Shown: one piece after another, positions 35,897 through 46,184 of the stretch
How positions within the stretch are numbered: the first letter of the stretch is position 1
How the letters are laid out: each line of letters opens with the position of its first letter
Source of the DNA: CADEEV01 sp032127875
GTDB lineage: Bacteria > Acidobacteriota > Vicinamibacteria > Fen-336
Reading direction: 5' to 3'
Length of the DNA stretch: 64,000 nt
Assembly (NCBI GenBank): GCA_032127875.1
Contig: JAQBHI010000108.1
Coordinates: 62,001-126,000, forward strand
Made by a program: the position numbers and the translations under genes
Notes under the pieces: generated by a model
The model's input: the letters and a program-made list of their open reading frames with translations, nothing else
What the model was told of the DNA's origin: nothing
Database searches by the model: none

Positions 35897-36703
35897 TTGA
35901 CCCGCATCATCGCCATCGCCAACCAGAAGGGCGGGGTCGGCAAGACCACGACCGCCATCAATCTCGCCGCCAGCCTCGCGGCCGCCGAGCGACGCGTGCT
36001 GGCGGTCGACGCCGATCCCCAGGGCAACCTCACCTCCGGCCTGGGCCGCAAGCGCCGCGAGCCGCGCCCGAGCCTGTACGACGCGCTCATCAACCAGGAG
36101 CCCGCGGAGGGCCTGCTCGTCGATACTGACCTCACCCACCTGAAACTGTTGCCCGCCGACCGGAATCTGACGGGGGCCGAGGTGGAGTTGGTCCCGCTGC
36201 TGGCCCGCGAGTTCCGCCTCAAGGAGTCGCTCGCCCCGCTGCTGGGGCGGTTCGACGAGGTGCTCATCGATTGCCCGCCCAGCCTGGGCCTGCTGACCGT
36301 GAATGCCCTCACGGCCGCCGACAGCCTGCTGATCCCCTTGCAGTGCGAATACTTTGCGCTCGAGGGGATCGCGGAGTTGATGAGCACCCGCGACCGCGTG
36401 CGGCGGGCACTGAACCCCGGCCTGGAAGTGCTCGGGGTGCTGCTGACGATGGTGGACGAGCGCACCAACCTCACCCACCAGGTCATGAGCGAGATCCGGA
36501 ACCACTTCAAGAACAAGGTGTTCCAGGCGACCATCCCGAGAAGCGTACGACTCGCCGAGGCTCCCAGCTTCGGCAAGCCGATCCTGCTCTACGACATCCG
36601 GTCGCGGGGCGCCGAGGCCTACCTGGAGCTTGCCAAGGAGCTGATGGAGCATGAAGCGAAAGGCGCTGGGCAAGGGGCTCGCAGCGCTCCTGCCCGATCC
36701 TGA
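35897..36703 (+). CDS. parA: Chromosome-partitioning ATPase ParA (Soj)
   Basis: 268 residues. TTG 35897 gives the standard start TRIIAIANQKGGVGKTTTAIN with the deviant Walker A (KGGVGKTT). Walker A-prime is VDADPQGNLTSGL and Walker B is EVLIDCPPSLGLLT. There is no N-terminal DNA-binding domain, so it is the small Soj type. The open frame upstream runs through rsmG and is not translated. Its 3-prime end overlaps the first 53 bases of parB. Confidence 0.95.
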   Translation: MTRIIAIANQKGGVGKTTTAINLAASLAAAERRVLAVDADPQGNLTSGLGRKRREPRPSLYDALINQEPAEGLLVDTDLTHLKLLPADRNLTGAEVELVPLLAREFRLKESLAPLLGRFDEVLIDCPPSLGLLTVNALTAADSLLIPLQCEYFALEGIAELMSTRDRVRRALNPGLEVLGVLLTMVDERTNLTHQVMSEIRNHFKNKVFQATIPRSVRLAEAPSFGKPILLYDIRSRGAEAYLELAKELMEHEAKGAGQGARSAPARS

Positions 36704-37502
36704 TCCTGCCGAGGGAACCACCGCCACGACTAGCGAGGCGGCAGTGGAGCGACTCTCGCCGAACCCGTTTCAACCACGCTCGAACATCGATCAGGCACGC
36801 CTGGACGAACTGGCGGCCTCGATTCGGACGAGCGGCGTGGTGCAGCCAATCCTGGTGCGTCGGCTGGGCGACGGCTACCAGATCGTGGCCGGCGAGCGGC
36901 GCTGGCGGGCCGCCCAGCAGGCCGGACTGAAGCGGGTGCCCGTCACGGTCCGCGAGGTGCCCGACGCCGAACTCCTCGAGCTCGCCCTCATCGAGAATAT
37001 CCAGCGCGAGGAACTGTCGGCCCTCGAGGAGGCGCAGGCTTTTCAACGGCTCCAGGACGAACTGCACCTGACCCAGGAGCAGATCGCCCAGAAGGTGGGG
37101 CGCGACCGCGCGACGGTCGCGAACACCCTGCGACTCTTGCGTTCGCCGCGGGAAGTTCGCGAGCTGCTGGCGGCAGGCCGGCTCGACGCCGGCCACGCGC
37201 GAGCCCTGCTAGCCCTGGAGCACGCCGACGAGCAGGTGTCCCTGGGTCGCGAGGCAGCGCGCAAGGGCCTCTCGGTCCGAGAGGTCGAGCGCCGCGTGGC
37301 GCTACTGCGAGCGCCGCGCAGGGCAGCGGGTCGCAAGGACCCCAACACCCGAGCCGCCGAAGAGCGGCTGCGAGCCGCGCTCGGCACGAAGGTCCACATC
37401 GCCCGGCGTGGCAAAGGCGGCGCGCTGAAGATCGCCTTCACCAGCGAGAGCGAACTCAGTCGTCTATTCGACTTGATCCTGCGTCTCTCGCGAGGGCGCT
37501 AG
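36651..37502 (+). CDS. parB: Chromosome-partitioning CTPase ParB (Spo0J)
   Basis: 283 residues. The N-terminus MKRKALGKGLAALLP is the ParA-stimulating peptide. The CTP-binding core shows NPFQPRSNIDQARLDELA, the GERRWRAAQQAG box and LIENIQREELSALEEAQAF; the central helix-turn-helix (TQEQIAQKVGRDRATVANTLRLL) binds parS. The C-terminal dimerisation domain ends RLFDLILRLSRGR. Start ATG 36651 lies inside parA, giving a 53-base overlap and probably coupled translation. Confidence 0.96.
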   Translation: MKRKALGKGLAALLPDPDPAEGTTATTSEAAVERLSPNPFQPRSNIDQARLDELAASIRTSGVVQPILVRRLGDGYQIVAGERRWRAAQQAGLKRVPVTVREVPDAELLELALIENIQREELSALEEAQAFQRLQDELHLTQEQIAQKVGRDRATVANTLRLLRSPREVRELLAAGRLDAGHARALLALEHADEQVSLGREAARKGLSVREVERRVALLRAPRRAAGRKDPNTRAAEERLRAALGTKVHIARRGKGGALKIAFTSESELSRLFDLILRLSRGR

Positions 37503-37563
37503 CAGCGGCGCCCGATGCGACTCGGGCGCGAGCCCAAGCGCCTCCCGAGCAAGCATCCGCCCG

Positions 37564-37572
37564 TGCTACCCT
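37564..37572 (+). promoter_or_regulatory. Possible extended -10 promoter for the bactofilin gene
   Basis: TGC followed by TACCCT ends 8 bases before the bactofilin ATG at 37581. The expected transcription start would fall on or next to the ATG, implying a leaderless or nearly leaderless message. No Shine-Dalgarno sequence is present in the gap. Confidence 0.4.
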
Positions 37573-37580
37573 GACTCCCG

Positions 37581-38000
37581 ATGCTCAAGCTCAAAGGACT
37601 CGGCGCGGTCGAGGAACTGAACGGCTTCATGGACGAGGGTACGGAGTTTCTCGGCGAGTTGCGCTTTCGCGACACCTATCGGGTGGACGGCCGTGTCCGC
37701 GGCAAGATCGTCTCCGAGAACACCCTGGTCGTGGGCGAGTCGGGGCGGGTCGAGGCCGACATCGATTGCGGGGTGGTGTCGATCCGTGGCCAGGTGACGG
37801 GCCACGTCATCGGGCGCCAGCGCATCGAGTTGCTGACTGGCGCGCGGGTCACGGGCACGCTGATCTCCCCAAAACTGGTGATCGAGGACGGGGCCTTCTT
37901 CTCCGGCGACTGCGCGATGTCGCCTGCCGCGCGACAGCCAGCCCTGGCTGCGTCGGCCCGGGCCGACAACGGCGCCCTGACGCCTCCCGTGCTACAATAG
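37581..38000 (+). CDS. Bactofilin
   Basis: 139 residues with a right-handed beta-helix core (DUF583): GELRFRDTYRVDGRVRGKI, LVVGESGRVEADIDCGVVS, IRGQVTGHVIGRQRIELL, TGARVTGTLISPKLVIEDGAFFSGDC. Short flexible ends flank the core, and the C-terminus is Ala-rich. Bactofilins polymerise without nucleotide into cytoskeletal filaments. In Myxococcus xanthus, bactofilins form scaffolds for ParABS; the direct parA-parB-bactofilin order here suggests the same link (inference). Confidence 0.92.
   Translation: MLKLKGLGAVEELNGFMDEGTEFLGELRFRDTYRVDGRVRGKIVSENTLVVGESGRVEADIDCGVVSIRGQVTGHVIGRQRIELLTGARVTGTLISPKLVIEDGAFFSGDCAMSPAARQPALAASARADNGALTPPVLQ
37990..37998 (+). promoter_or_regulatory. Possible extended -10 promoter for selD
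   Basis: TGC followed by TACAAT, overlapping the bactofilin stop, 15 bases before the selD ATG. The region from here to the ATG (TAGTTTCTTATATATT) is strikingly A+T-rich and lacks a Shine-Dalgarno sequence. Confidence 0.4.
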
Positions 38001-38013
38001 TTTCTTATATATT

Positions 38014-39051
38014 ATGACCGACGATCGCGAAAGGATCCTGAGGCTCACCGAACGGGTCGCCTGCGCGGGTTGAGCGAGCAAGCTCGGCCCAGCCGAACTC
38101 GCCCAGGTCCTGGGCGGTCTGGAACGCTCGGAAGACCCGCGGGTCCTCGTCGGCTTCGAGACGGGAGACGACGCCGGTGTCTACCGTCTCGACGAGCACA
38201 CGGCGCTGGTCCAGACCGTGGACTTCTTCACGCCGGTCGTGGACGACCCATACAGCTTCGGTCAGATCGCCGCGGCCAACGCGCTCTCCGACGTCTACGC
38301 GATGGGCGGTCGCCCACTGACGGCGCTCTCGATAGCGGCGTTTCCCGAACGCGACTTTCCCCTCGAGTGGGCCGCCGCCATAGTGCGCGGTGGACACGAC
38401 AAGCTGCGCGAGGCGGGCTGCGTACTGCTCGGCGGCCACACTATCCGTGATCCCGAGATCAAGTTCGGCTACGCGATCACCGGGCTCGCTGATCCTGACC
38501 GCGTTCTCTCGAACGTCGGCGCCGCTGCGGGAGACGTGCTGGTCCTCACCAAGCCGCTCGGCACCGGCGTCATCGCCACGGCGCTCAAGGCCGGTCAGGC
38601 CCCCGCCGCGGTGGTGGCCGCGTCCGCGCAGTCGATGGCCACACTCAACCGCATCGCCGCGGCCACGGCCCTGCGCCTGGGCGTGCGCGCCGCCACCGAC
38701 GTCACGGGGTTCGGGCTGATCGGCCACGCCTGGAACATTGCCCGCGAGAGCCATGTGAGCATCGAGCTTCGCCTCGCCGAGCTACCGCTGCTGCCGGGAG
38801 CGCGCGAGCTGGCGCTTGGCTTCCAGCCGGGCGGCCTCAAGGCGAATCGCAGCGCCTACGAGGCCAGAGTCCTCGACCGCGCTGCCCCTGACGAAGCCCT
38901 GCGCGCGCTCGTCTACGACCCGCAGACATCGGGCGGCCTGTTGCTGCCGGTGCCACCGGACGCCCTCCCCGGCCTGCTCGCGGATCTCAAAGCGGCTCGC
39001 GTGATCGGCCGCGTCACGGCCGCAGCCGAGCGGCCCATCGTCCTCGTCTAA
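38014..39051 (+). CDS. selD: Selenide, water dikinase containing selenocysteine
   Basis: Makes selenophosphate from selenide and ATP. Read from ATG 38014 with the in-frame TGA at 38071-38073 decoded as selenocysteine (residue 20), the gene gives 345 residues without any other interruption. The N-terminus reads RVACAG-U-ASKLGPAEL, the standard SelD active-site segment in which U occupies the catalytic Cys position and Lys23 is the essential Lys. Downstream come QTVDFFTPVVDDPYSFGQIA, ANALSDVYAMGG, CVLLGGHTI, ATDVTGFGLIGHAWNI and DPQTSGGLL. Ordinary gene callers would truncate it to GTG 38218. A SECIS-like hairpin follows the TGA. Confidence 0.93.
38100..38116 (+). promoter_or_regulatory. Bacterial SECIS-like hairpin in selD
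   Basis: CGCCCAG-GTC-CTGGGCG forms a perfect 7-base-pair stem with a GTC loop (or 6 pairs with GGTCC). The AGGTC apex matches the SelB-binding loop of the E. coli fdhF element. The loop lies 32-33 bases after the TGA at 38071-38073, within the spacing described for bacterial SECIS elements. Confidence 0.7.
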
Positions 39052-39065
39052 GGGGGCCCGAAGCT

Positions 39066-39095
39066 TTGACCCTCAGGCGCAGCGCGTGCTACATT
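39066..39095 (+). promoter_or_regulatory. Predicted promoter for the F1 ATP synthase operon
   Basis: TTGACC at 39066-39071, an 18-base spacer, then TACATT at 39090-39095 with extended -10 TGC. It lies between selD and atpH, 44 bases upstream of the atpH start, and has the same architecture as the rplU promoter. Confidence 0.6.
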
Positions 39096-39139
39096 TCGCC
39101 GCCCTAAAGCCAGCGAAACAGGGAGCAGAAACAACGAGC

Positions 39140-39688
39140 ATGAAAAGACTGTCACCTGGCGCTTCGCGCCGCTACGCTCGGGCCCTGCTGGACGTGGCCC
39201 TGGTCCAGGGCGACGCCGGGGCACTGCGGCGGGAGCTCGATGCCGCGGCGACGCTGCTCGACGCGAACGCCGACTTGCGCGCGGCCTTCGGCAACCGGGT
39301 GCTGAGCGCCGGGCGCAAGAAGAAGTTGGCGCTGGCAGTCTGGCCCGAGCCGGGCGCCTCCACGATCTTCGGGCGCCTTACGAGCCTGCTCGCGGAGCGC
39401 AATCGCCTCGAGCTTCTGCCAGCGATTGCCGCCGCCTACCGCCTGCAGCTTTTCGCCCACCAGAACGTGGCCGCCGCGGCAGTCGTCTCCGCGGTCGCCC
39501 TCGACGAGCAGCAGCTGGCGGCCCTCGAAGCAGCGCTGCGCAAGGCCACCGCCAGGGGCGTCGAGATCGACGCGAGCCTCGACCCGAGCTTGCTGGGCGG
39601 GGTTCTGGTGAAGCTCGGCGGCCGCCACTACGACGGGTCCGTGCGCGGTCGCCTGAAGGCGCTCCGCGCGAGTCTCGCCGGAGCATAG
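39140..39688 (+). CDS. atpH: F1Fo ATP synthase subunit delta
   Basis: 182 residues from ATG 39140. The helical N-terminal domain begins LSPGASRRYARALLDVALVQG and the C-terminal domain ends with the signature LLGGVLVKLGGRHYDGSVRGRL. It links the F1 head to the peripheral stalk. It is the first gene of a cluster that has no F0 genes (a, b, c) upstream; selD precedes it. Confidence 0.92.
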   Translation: MKRLSPGASRRYARALLDVALVQGDAGALRRELDAAATLLDANADLRAAFGNRVLSAGRKKKLALAVWPEPGASTIFGRLTSLLAERNRLELLPAIAAAYRLQLFAHQNVAAAAVVSAVALDEQQLAALEAALRKATARGVEIDASLDPSLLGGVLVKLGGRHYDGSVRGRLKALRASLAGA

Positions 39689-39700
39689 GGGAGAGTATCG

Positions 39701-41221
<1,521 letters not shown>

Positions 41222-41330
41222 GCCATGGCGTTTTCCGCAGCGGCGGCTTCCCCTCTCCGCCGAGTGCAAATCTGGTTTGCGCGAGGCGTCTGGATGAAGG
41301 CCCCGCCGGAGCGAGGACGCGGCTAAGACG

Positions 41331-42182
41331 ATGCCCGCCCTGCTCGACATCCGCCGCCGGATCCGCAGCGTGAAGAACACGCAGCAGATCACCAAGGCCA
41401 TGAAAATGGTCTCGGCCGCGAAGCTGCGCCGCGCCCAGGAAGCCATGTTCGGGGCCCGTCCCTACGCGCGCAAGATGCTGGAGGTCCTGAACAGCATGGC
41501 CTCGCGCGCCCAGCCCGAGGCGCACCCGCTGCTCGAAAAGCGTGAGGGCGGCAAGATCCTGCTGCTCGTCGTGACCTCGGACAAGGGGCTGTGCGGCGGC
41601 TTCAACGCCAACATCATTCGCCGCGCGGCGGGTTTCCTCGAAGACAACCGCGCCGGCGACGTGCGCATGAGCCTGATCGGCCGCAAGGGGCGCGACTACT
41701 TCAAGCGCCGCTCGGTGAGCGTGAAGAGCGAGTCCGTCGGGGTGTTTCAGGCGCTGCGCTACCACCACGCGCAGAAGATCGCCACCGAATTGATCACCGC
41801 CTTCACGTCAGGCGAGGTGGGTCAGGTGTTCCTGGTCTACAACGAGTTCAAGAGCGTCATTCAACAGCGCATCGTCTTGGACCGGCTGCTGCCGATCGAG
41901 AGGGCGGTGCTCGACCCGACGGACCCGGGCCTCGACTATCTCTACGAGCCGGGGCCGAAAGGCATCTTCGACAGGCTCTTGCCCAAGTACGTCGAGACCC
42001 GAGTCTGGCAGGCGCTGCTCGAGTCGGCCGCGGCCGAGCACGGCGCGCGCATGGCGGCCATGGACGCCGCCACGAACAACGCCGGCGACATGATCGATCG
42101 CCTGACCCTCTACATGAACAAGGTCCGCCAGGCCGCCATCACCAAGGAGATCATCGAGGTGGTGTCGGGTGCGGGGTCCTGA
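41331..42182 (+). CDS. atpG: F1Fo ATP synthase subunit gamma
   Basis: 283 residues. The N-terminal helix IRRRIRSVKNTQQITKAMKMV and the C-terminal helix NAGDMIDRLTLYMNKVRQAAITKEIIEVV form the rotor coiled coil, and TSDKGLCGGFNANI is conserved. It is separated from atpA by 109 bases, longer than other gaps in the cluster. Confidence 0.96.
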   Translation: MPALLDIRRRIRSVKNTQQITKAMKMVSAAKLRRAQEAMFGARPYARKMLEVLNSMASRAQPEAHPLLEKREGGKILLLVVTSDKGLCGGFNANIIRRAAGFLEDNRAGDVRMSLIGRKGRDYFKRRSVSVKSESVGVFQALRYHHAQKIATELITAFTSGEVGQVFLVYNEFKSVIQQRIVLDRLLPIERAVLDPTDPGLDYLYEPGPKGIFDRLLPKYVETRVWQALLESAAAEHGARMAAMDAATNNAGDMIDRLTLYMNKVRQAAITKEIIEVVSGAGS

Positions 42183-42196
42183 ACGCGGAAGGATTT

Positions 42197-43633
<1,437 letters not shown>

Positions 43634-43637
43634 CGCC

Positions 43638-44054
43638 ATGGCCCTGCCCACCAAGCTCGACCTCGAGATCGTGACGCCCGAGGGGCTCTTGCTGAAAGAG
43701 TCTGTCGACGAGGTGGTCGTGCCGGGCGAGCTGGGCTATTTCGGGATCCGGCCCGGCCACACCCCGTTTCTCTCGACGCTCGGCGCGGGCGTGATCAGCT
43801 ACCGCCTCGGCGCCGAAACGCGACGCCTCAGCTGCTTCTGGGGTTTCTGCGAGGCGCTCCCCCACCGCGTCGGGATCCTGGCCGAACTCGGCGAGCGAGC
43901 CGAGGACATCGACGTGGGGCGGGCCGAGAAAGACAGGGAACACGCCGCCCAGCGGCTGAAATCCATCAAGGCAGAGGCGGACTACGAGGAAGCGCACAAG
44001 GACTACGTGAAGGCCGTGACGCGGCTGGCCGTCGCCAGGTCGCAGCGCGGCTAA
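43638..44054 (+). CDS. atpC: F1Fo ATP synthase subunit epsilon
   Basis: 138 residues. The N-terminal beta-sandwich begins KLDLEIVTPEGLLLKESVDE and GYFGIRPGHTPFLSTLGAGV matches the family; the C-terminal two-helix inhibitory region (RAEKDREHAAQRLKSIKAEA) follows. It closes the atpHAGDC cluster; the next gene begins 9 bases later. Confidence 0.95.
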   Translation: MALPTKLDLEIVTPEGLLLKESVDEVVVPGELGYFGIRPGHTPFLSTLGAGVISYRLGAETRRLSCFWGFCEALPHRVGILAELGERAEDIDVGRAEKDREHAAQRLKSIKAEADYEEAHKDYVKAVTRLAVARSQRG

Positions 44055-44063
44055 AGCCCGCGG

Positions 44064-44849
44064 TTGATCGAGCAGATTCGCACGCTCTTCCGCTACCGCC
44101 TGCTGATCCACAGCCTCGTCTCACGCGACCTGAAGGCGCGCTATCGCGGCAGCGTGCTCGGCTTCTTCTGGAGCTTCATCAACCCGCTCCTGTTGTTGCT
44201 CACCTACGGTCTGGTCTTCACCGTGATGCTGCCGGTGAAGCGCTCCGCGAACATGGAGCCCTACTTCGTGTTCCTGTTCTGCGGGATCCTGCCCTGGACG
44301 TTCTTCCAGGCGTCGATCGCGGAATCGGCGGGCGTGCTGATCGCCGGCGGCAACCTGATCAAGAAGGTGCTGTTTCCTGCCGAGGTCCTGACGGTCGTCA
44401 CGGTGCTGTCGAATCTCGTTCACTTCCTGCTCGGGCTGCCCGTCCTGCTCGGCTTTCTCGCTTGGCACGGGCGGCTCACCTGGGAGGCGCTGCTGCTGCC
44501 CCTGCCGCTGCTAGTCCAACTGGTCTTCACGCTCGGTCTCGCCCTGTTCGTGTCGGCGCTCACCGTGCACTTCCGCGACATCCAGAACATCCTGGCCCAC
44601 GTCCTCCACCTGTGGTTCTTCGCGTCTCCCATCCTGTACCTGTACAACGACGCCCACGGCGGCCTCAGGCACATGCTGCGCGTGAACCCGATGGCCCACG
44701 TGCTCGTGTCGTATCAACAGATCCTCTTCGACGGCGCCTTCGACCATTGGCGCGGCCTCGCCCTCGCCGGGGTGTGCGCCCTAGTCACCTACGCGTTCGG
44801 CGCCTTCTTCTTCGACAGGCTCCGGGACACGCTGGCAGAGGAAGTGTGA
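44064..44849 (+). CDS. Polysaccharide ABC exporter permease (Wzm/TagG type)
   Basis: 261 residues from TTG 44064. It starts with the ABC2-membrane signature SLVSRDLKARYRGSVLGFFW and has six predicted membrane segments, among them NPLLLLLTYGLVFTVML, VLTVVTVLSNLVHFLLGLPV and LALFVSALTVHFRDIQNIL. Family members export O-antigen, teichoic acid or other undecaprenol-linked glycans. Its stop overlaps the partner ATPase gene. Confidence 0.9.
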   Translation: MIEQIRTLFRYRLLIHSLVSRDLKARYRGSVLGFFWSFINPLLLLLTYGLVFTVMLPVKRSANMEPYFVFLFCGILPWTFFQASIAESAGVLIAGGNLIKKVLFPAEVLTVVTVLSNLVHFLLGLPVLLGFLAWHGRLTWEALLLPLPLLVQLVFTLGLALFVSALTVHFRDIQNILAHVLHLWFFASPILYLYNDAHGGLRHMLRVNPMAHVLVSYQQILFDGAFDHWRGLALAGVCALVTYAFGAFFFDRLRDTLAEEV

Positions 44850-46177
44850 GCAGCCAGGCGGTCGTCGCGACCAATCTGGCGAAGGTCTACCGCCGCTTCC
44901 TCCACCAGAACCAATTCCGCACCCTGAAGAGCGCCCTCTTGACCGGGAGCCTGCTCTCGGACCTGACGAGCGAGGAGATCTTCACAGCCCTGGACGGCGT
45001 CTCGTTCGAGGTGCCGAAGGGCTCGACCTTCGGCGTGATCGGCGAGAACGGCTCCGGCAAGTCGACGCTGCTGAAATTGCTGGCAGGCATCACCAAGCCC
45101 ACGCGCGGCCAGCTCACGGTGGACGGCCGGGTTTCGGCGCTGATCGAGCTGGGCGCGGGTTTCCATCCCGAGATCAGCGGCCGTGAGAACGTGGCGATCA
45201 ACGGTATCATGCTCGGCCTGACGCGCACGGAGATCGACGAGCGCTTCGACGCGATCGTGGCCTTCGCCGAGCTAGAGCGCTTCATCGAGGCGCCTGTCAA
45301 GACCTACTCCTCCGGGATGTACATGCGCCTGGGCTTCGCGGTGGCGATCCACGTGGACCCCGACGTGCTGCTGATCGACGAGGTGTTGGCCGTCGGCGAC
45401 GAGGCCTTCTCGCGCAAGTGCCTCGACAAGCTCGGCGAGTTCCGGCGCCGCGGCAAGACGATCCTGATCGTCACCCACAGCCTGGGCCTGGTCGAGAAGA
45501 TGTGCGACGACGTGCTGTGGTTGCGGCGCGGCAAAGTCGAGGGCCGTGGCGATCCCAAGCGTGTCGTGGACCGCTACCTGACCCACGTCGCCGGAGGAGA
45601 AGAGCACTTCCTCGCCGGGGCCCAGGGGCAGGCCCCGGCCGCTCCCGGTCCTGAAGCGGGACCCGGCCAGGCCGAGTCTCGACACGGTTACCGCGAGGGC
45701 CGCTGGGGCGCGCGCGAGATAGAGATCACTGCTGTCCGGCTGCTCGACGCGCAGGGCAAGGAGCGCCACGTCTACGCCACTGGCGAAAGCTTGACGCTGG
45801 CGCTTTCGGTGCGTGCCGAGCAAGAGGTCGACGATTTCGTCTTCGGCTTCGGTCTGTTCACGACCGACGGTGTCAGCGTCTACGGTACCAACACCCACAT
45901 CGAGGACTGGAAGCCGCGGCAGATCCATGGGGCTGGCGAGGTGCGCCTGCTGCTCAGCGACTTGGGCCTGGTGGAGGGCACGTACCTGATCGACGTTGCG
46001 GCGCACCGCCGCGACGGCACCCCGTACGATTACCATCGCGGGCTCCATTCGTTCCGCATCAAGAGCCGGGTCAAGGACGTGGGTATCTATCGCCCGACGC
46101 ACCAATGGTCGTTCTCGGGGGGCGCCGAGTTCGATCCGCCCGCGCCGCGGCCCGAGCTCGAACTCGGCGAGGAGTAG
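44846..46177 (+). CDS. Polysaccharide ABC exporter ATPase with C-terminal carbohydrate-binding domain (Wzt type)
   Basis: 443 residues from GTG 44846 (GTGA overlap). The ABC domain has Walker A GVIGENGSGKSTLLKLLAG, signature YSSGMYMRLGFA and Walker B LLIDEVLAVGDEAF. After about residue 265 a linker rich in Ala, Gly and Pro leads to a beta-sandwich (EIEITAVRLLDAQGKERHVY, FGFGLFTTDGVSVYGTNTH) matching the Wzt C-terminal domain, which reads the capped end of the O-polysaccharide. The presence of this domain favours export of a terminally modified glycan. Confidence 0.92.
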   Translation: MSSQAVVATNLAKVYRRFLHQNQFRTLKSALLTGSLLSDLTSEEIFTALDGVSFEVPKGSTFGVIGENGSGKSTLLKLLAGITKPTRGQLTVDGRVSALIELGAGFHPEISGRENVAINGIMLGLTRTEIDERFDAIVAFAELERFIEAPVKTYSSGMYMRLGFAVAIHVDPDVLLIDEVLAVGDEAFSRKCLDKLGEFRRRGKTILIVTHSLGLVEKMCDDVLWLRRGKVEGRGDPKRVVDRYLTHVAGGEEHFLAGAQGQAPAAPGPEAGPGQAESRHGYREGRWGAREIEITAVRLLDAQGKERHVYATGESLTLALSVRAEQEVDDFVFGFGLFTTDGVSVYGTNTHIEDWKPRQIHGAGEVRLLLSDLGLVEGTYLIDVAAHRRDGTPYDYHRGLHSFRIKSRVKDVGIYRPTHQWSFSGGAEFDPPAPRPELELGEE

Positions 46178-46184
46178 CTCCAGG

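Noticed and set aside
38071..38073. TGA in selD as a true nonsense mutation (pseudogene)
   Set aside because: It falls exactly on the catalytic Cys/Sec position, the frame is intact on both sides and a SECIS-like hairpin follows.
38005..38754. Minus-strand open frame covering selD
   Set aside because: The plus strand encodes a full SelD with all motifs once the TGA is read as selenocysteine; the antisense frame has no recognisable domain.
41222..41330. A small gene or terminator between atpA and atpG
   Set aside because: No open frame with a ribosome site is seen, and the only stem (GCAAA/TTTGC) is 5 base pairs without a T-tract.
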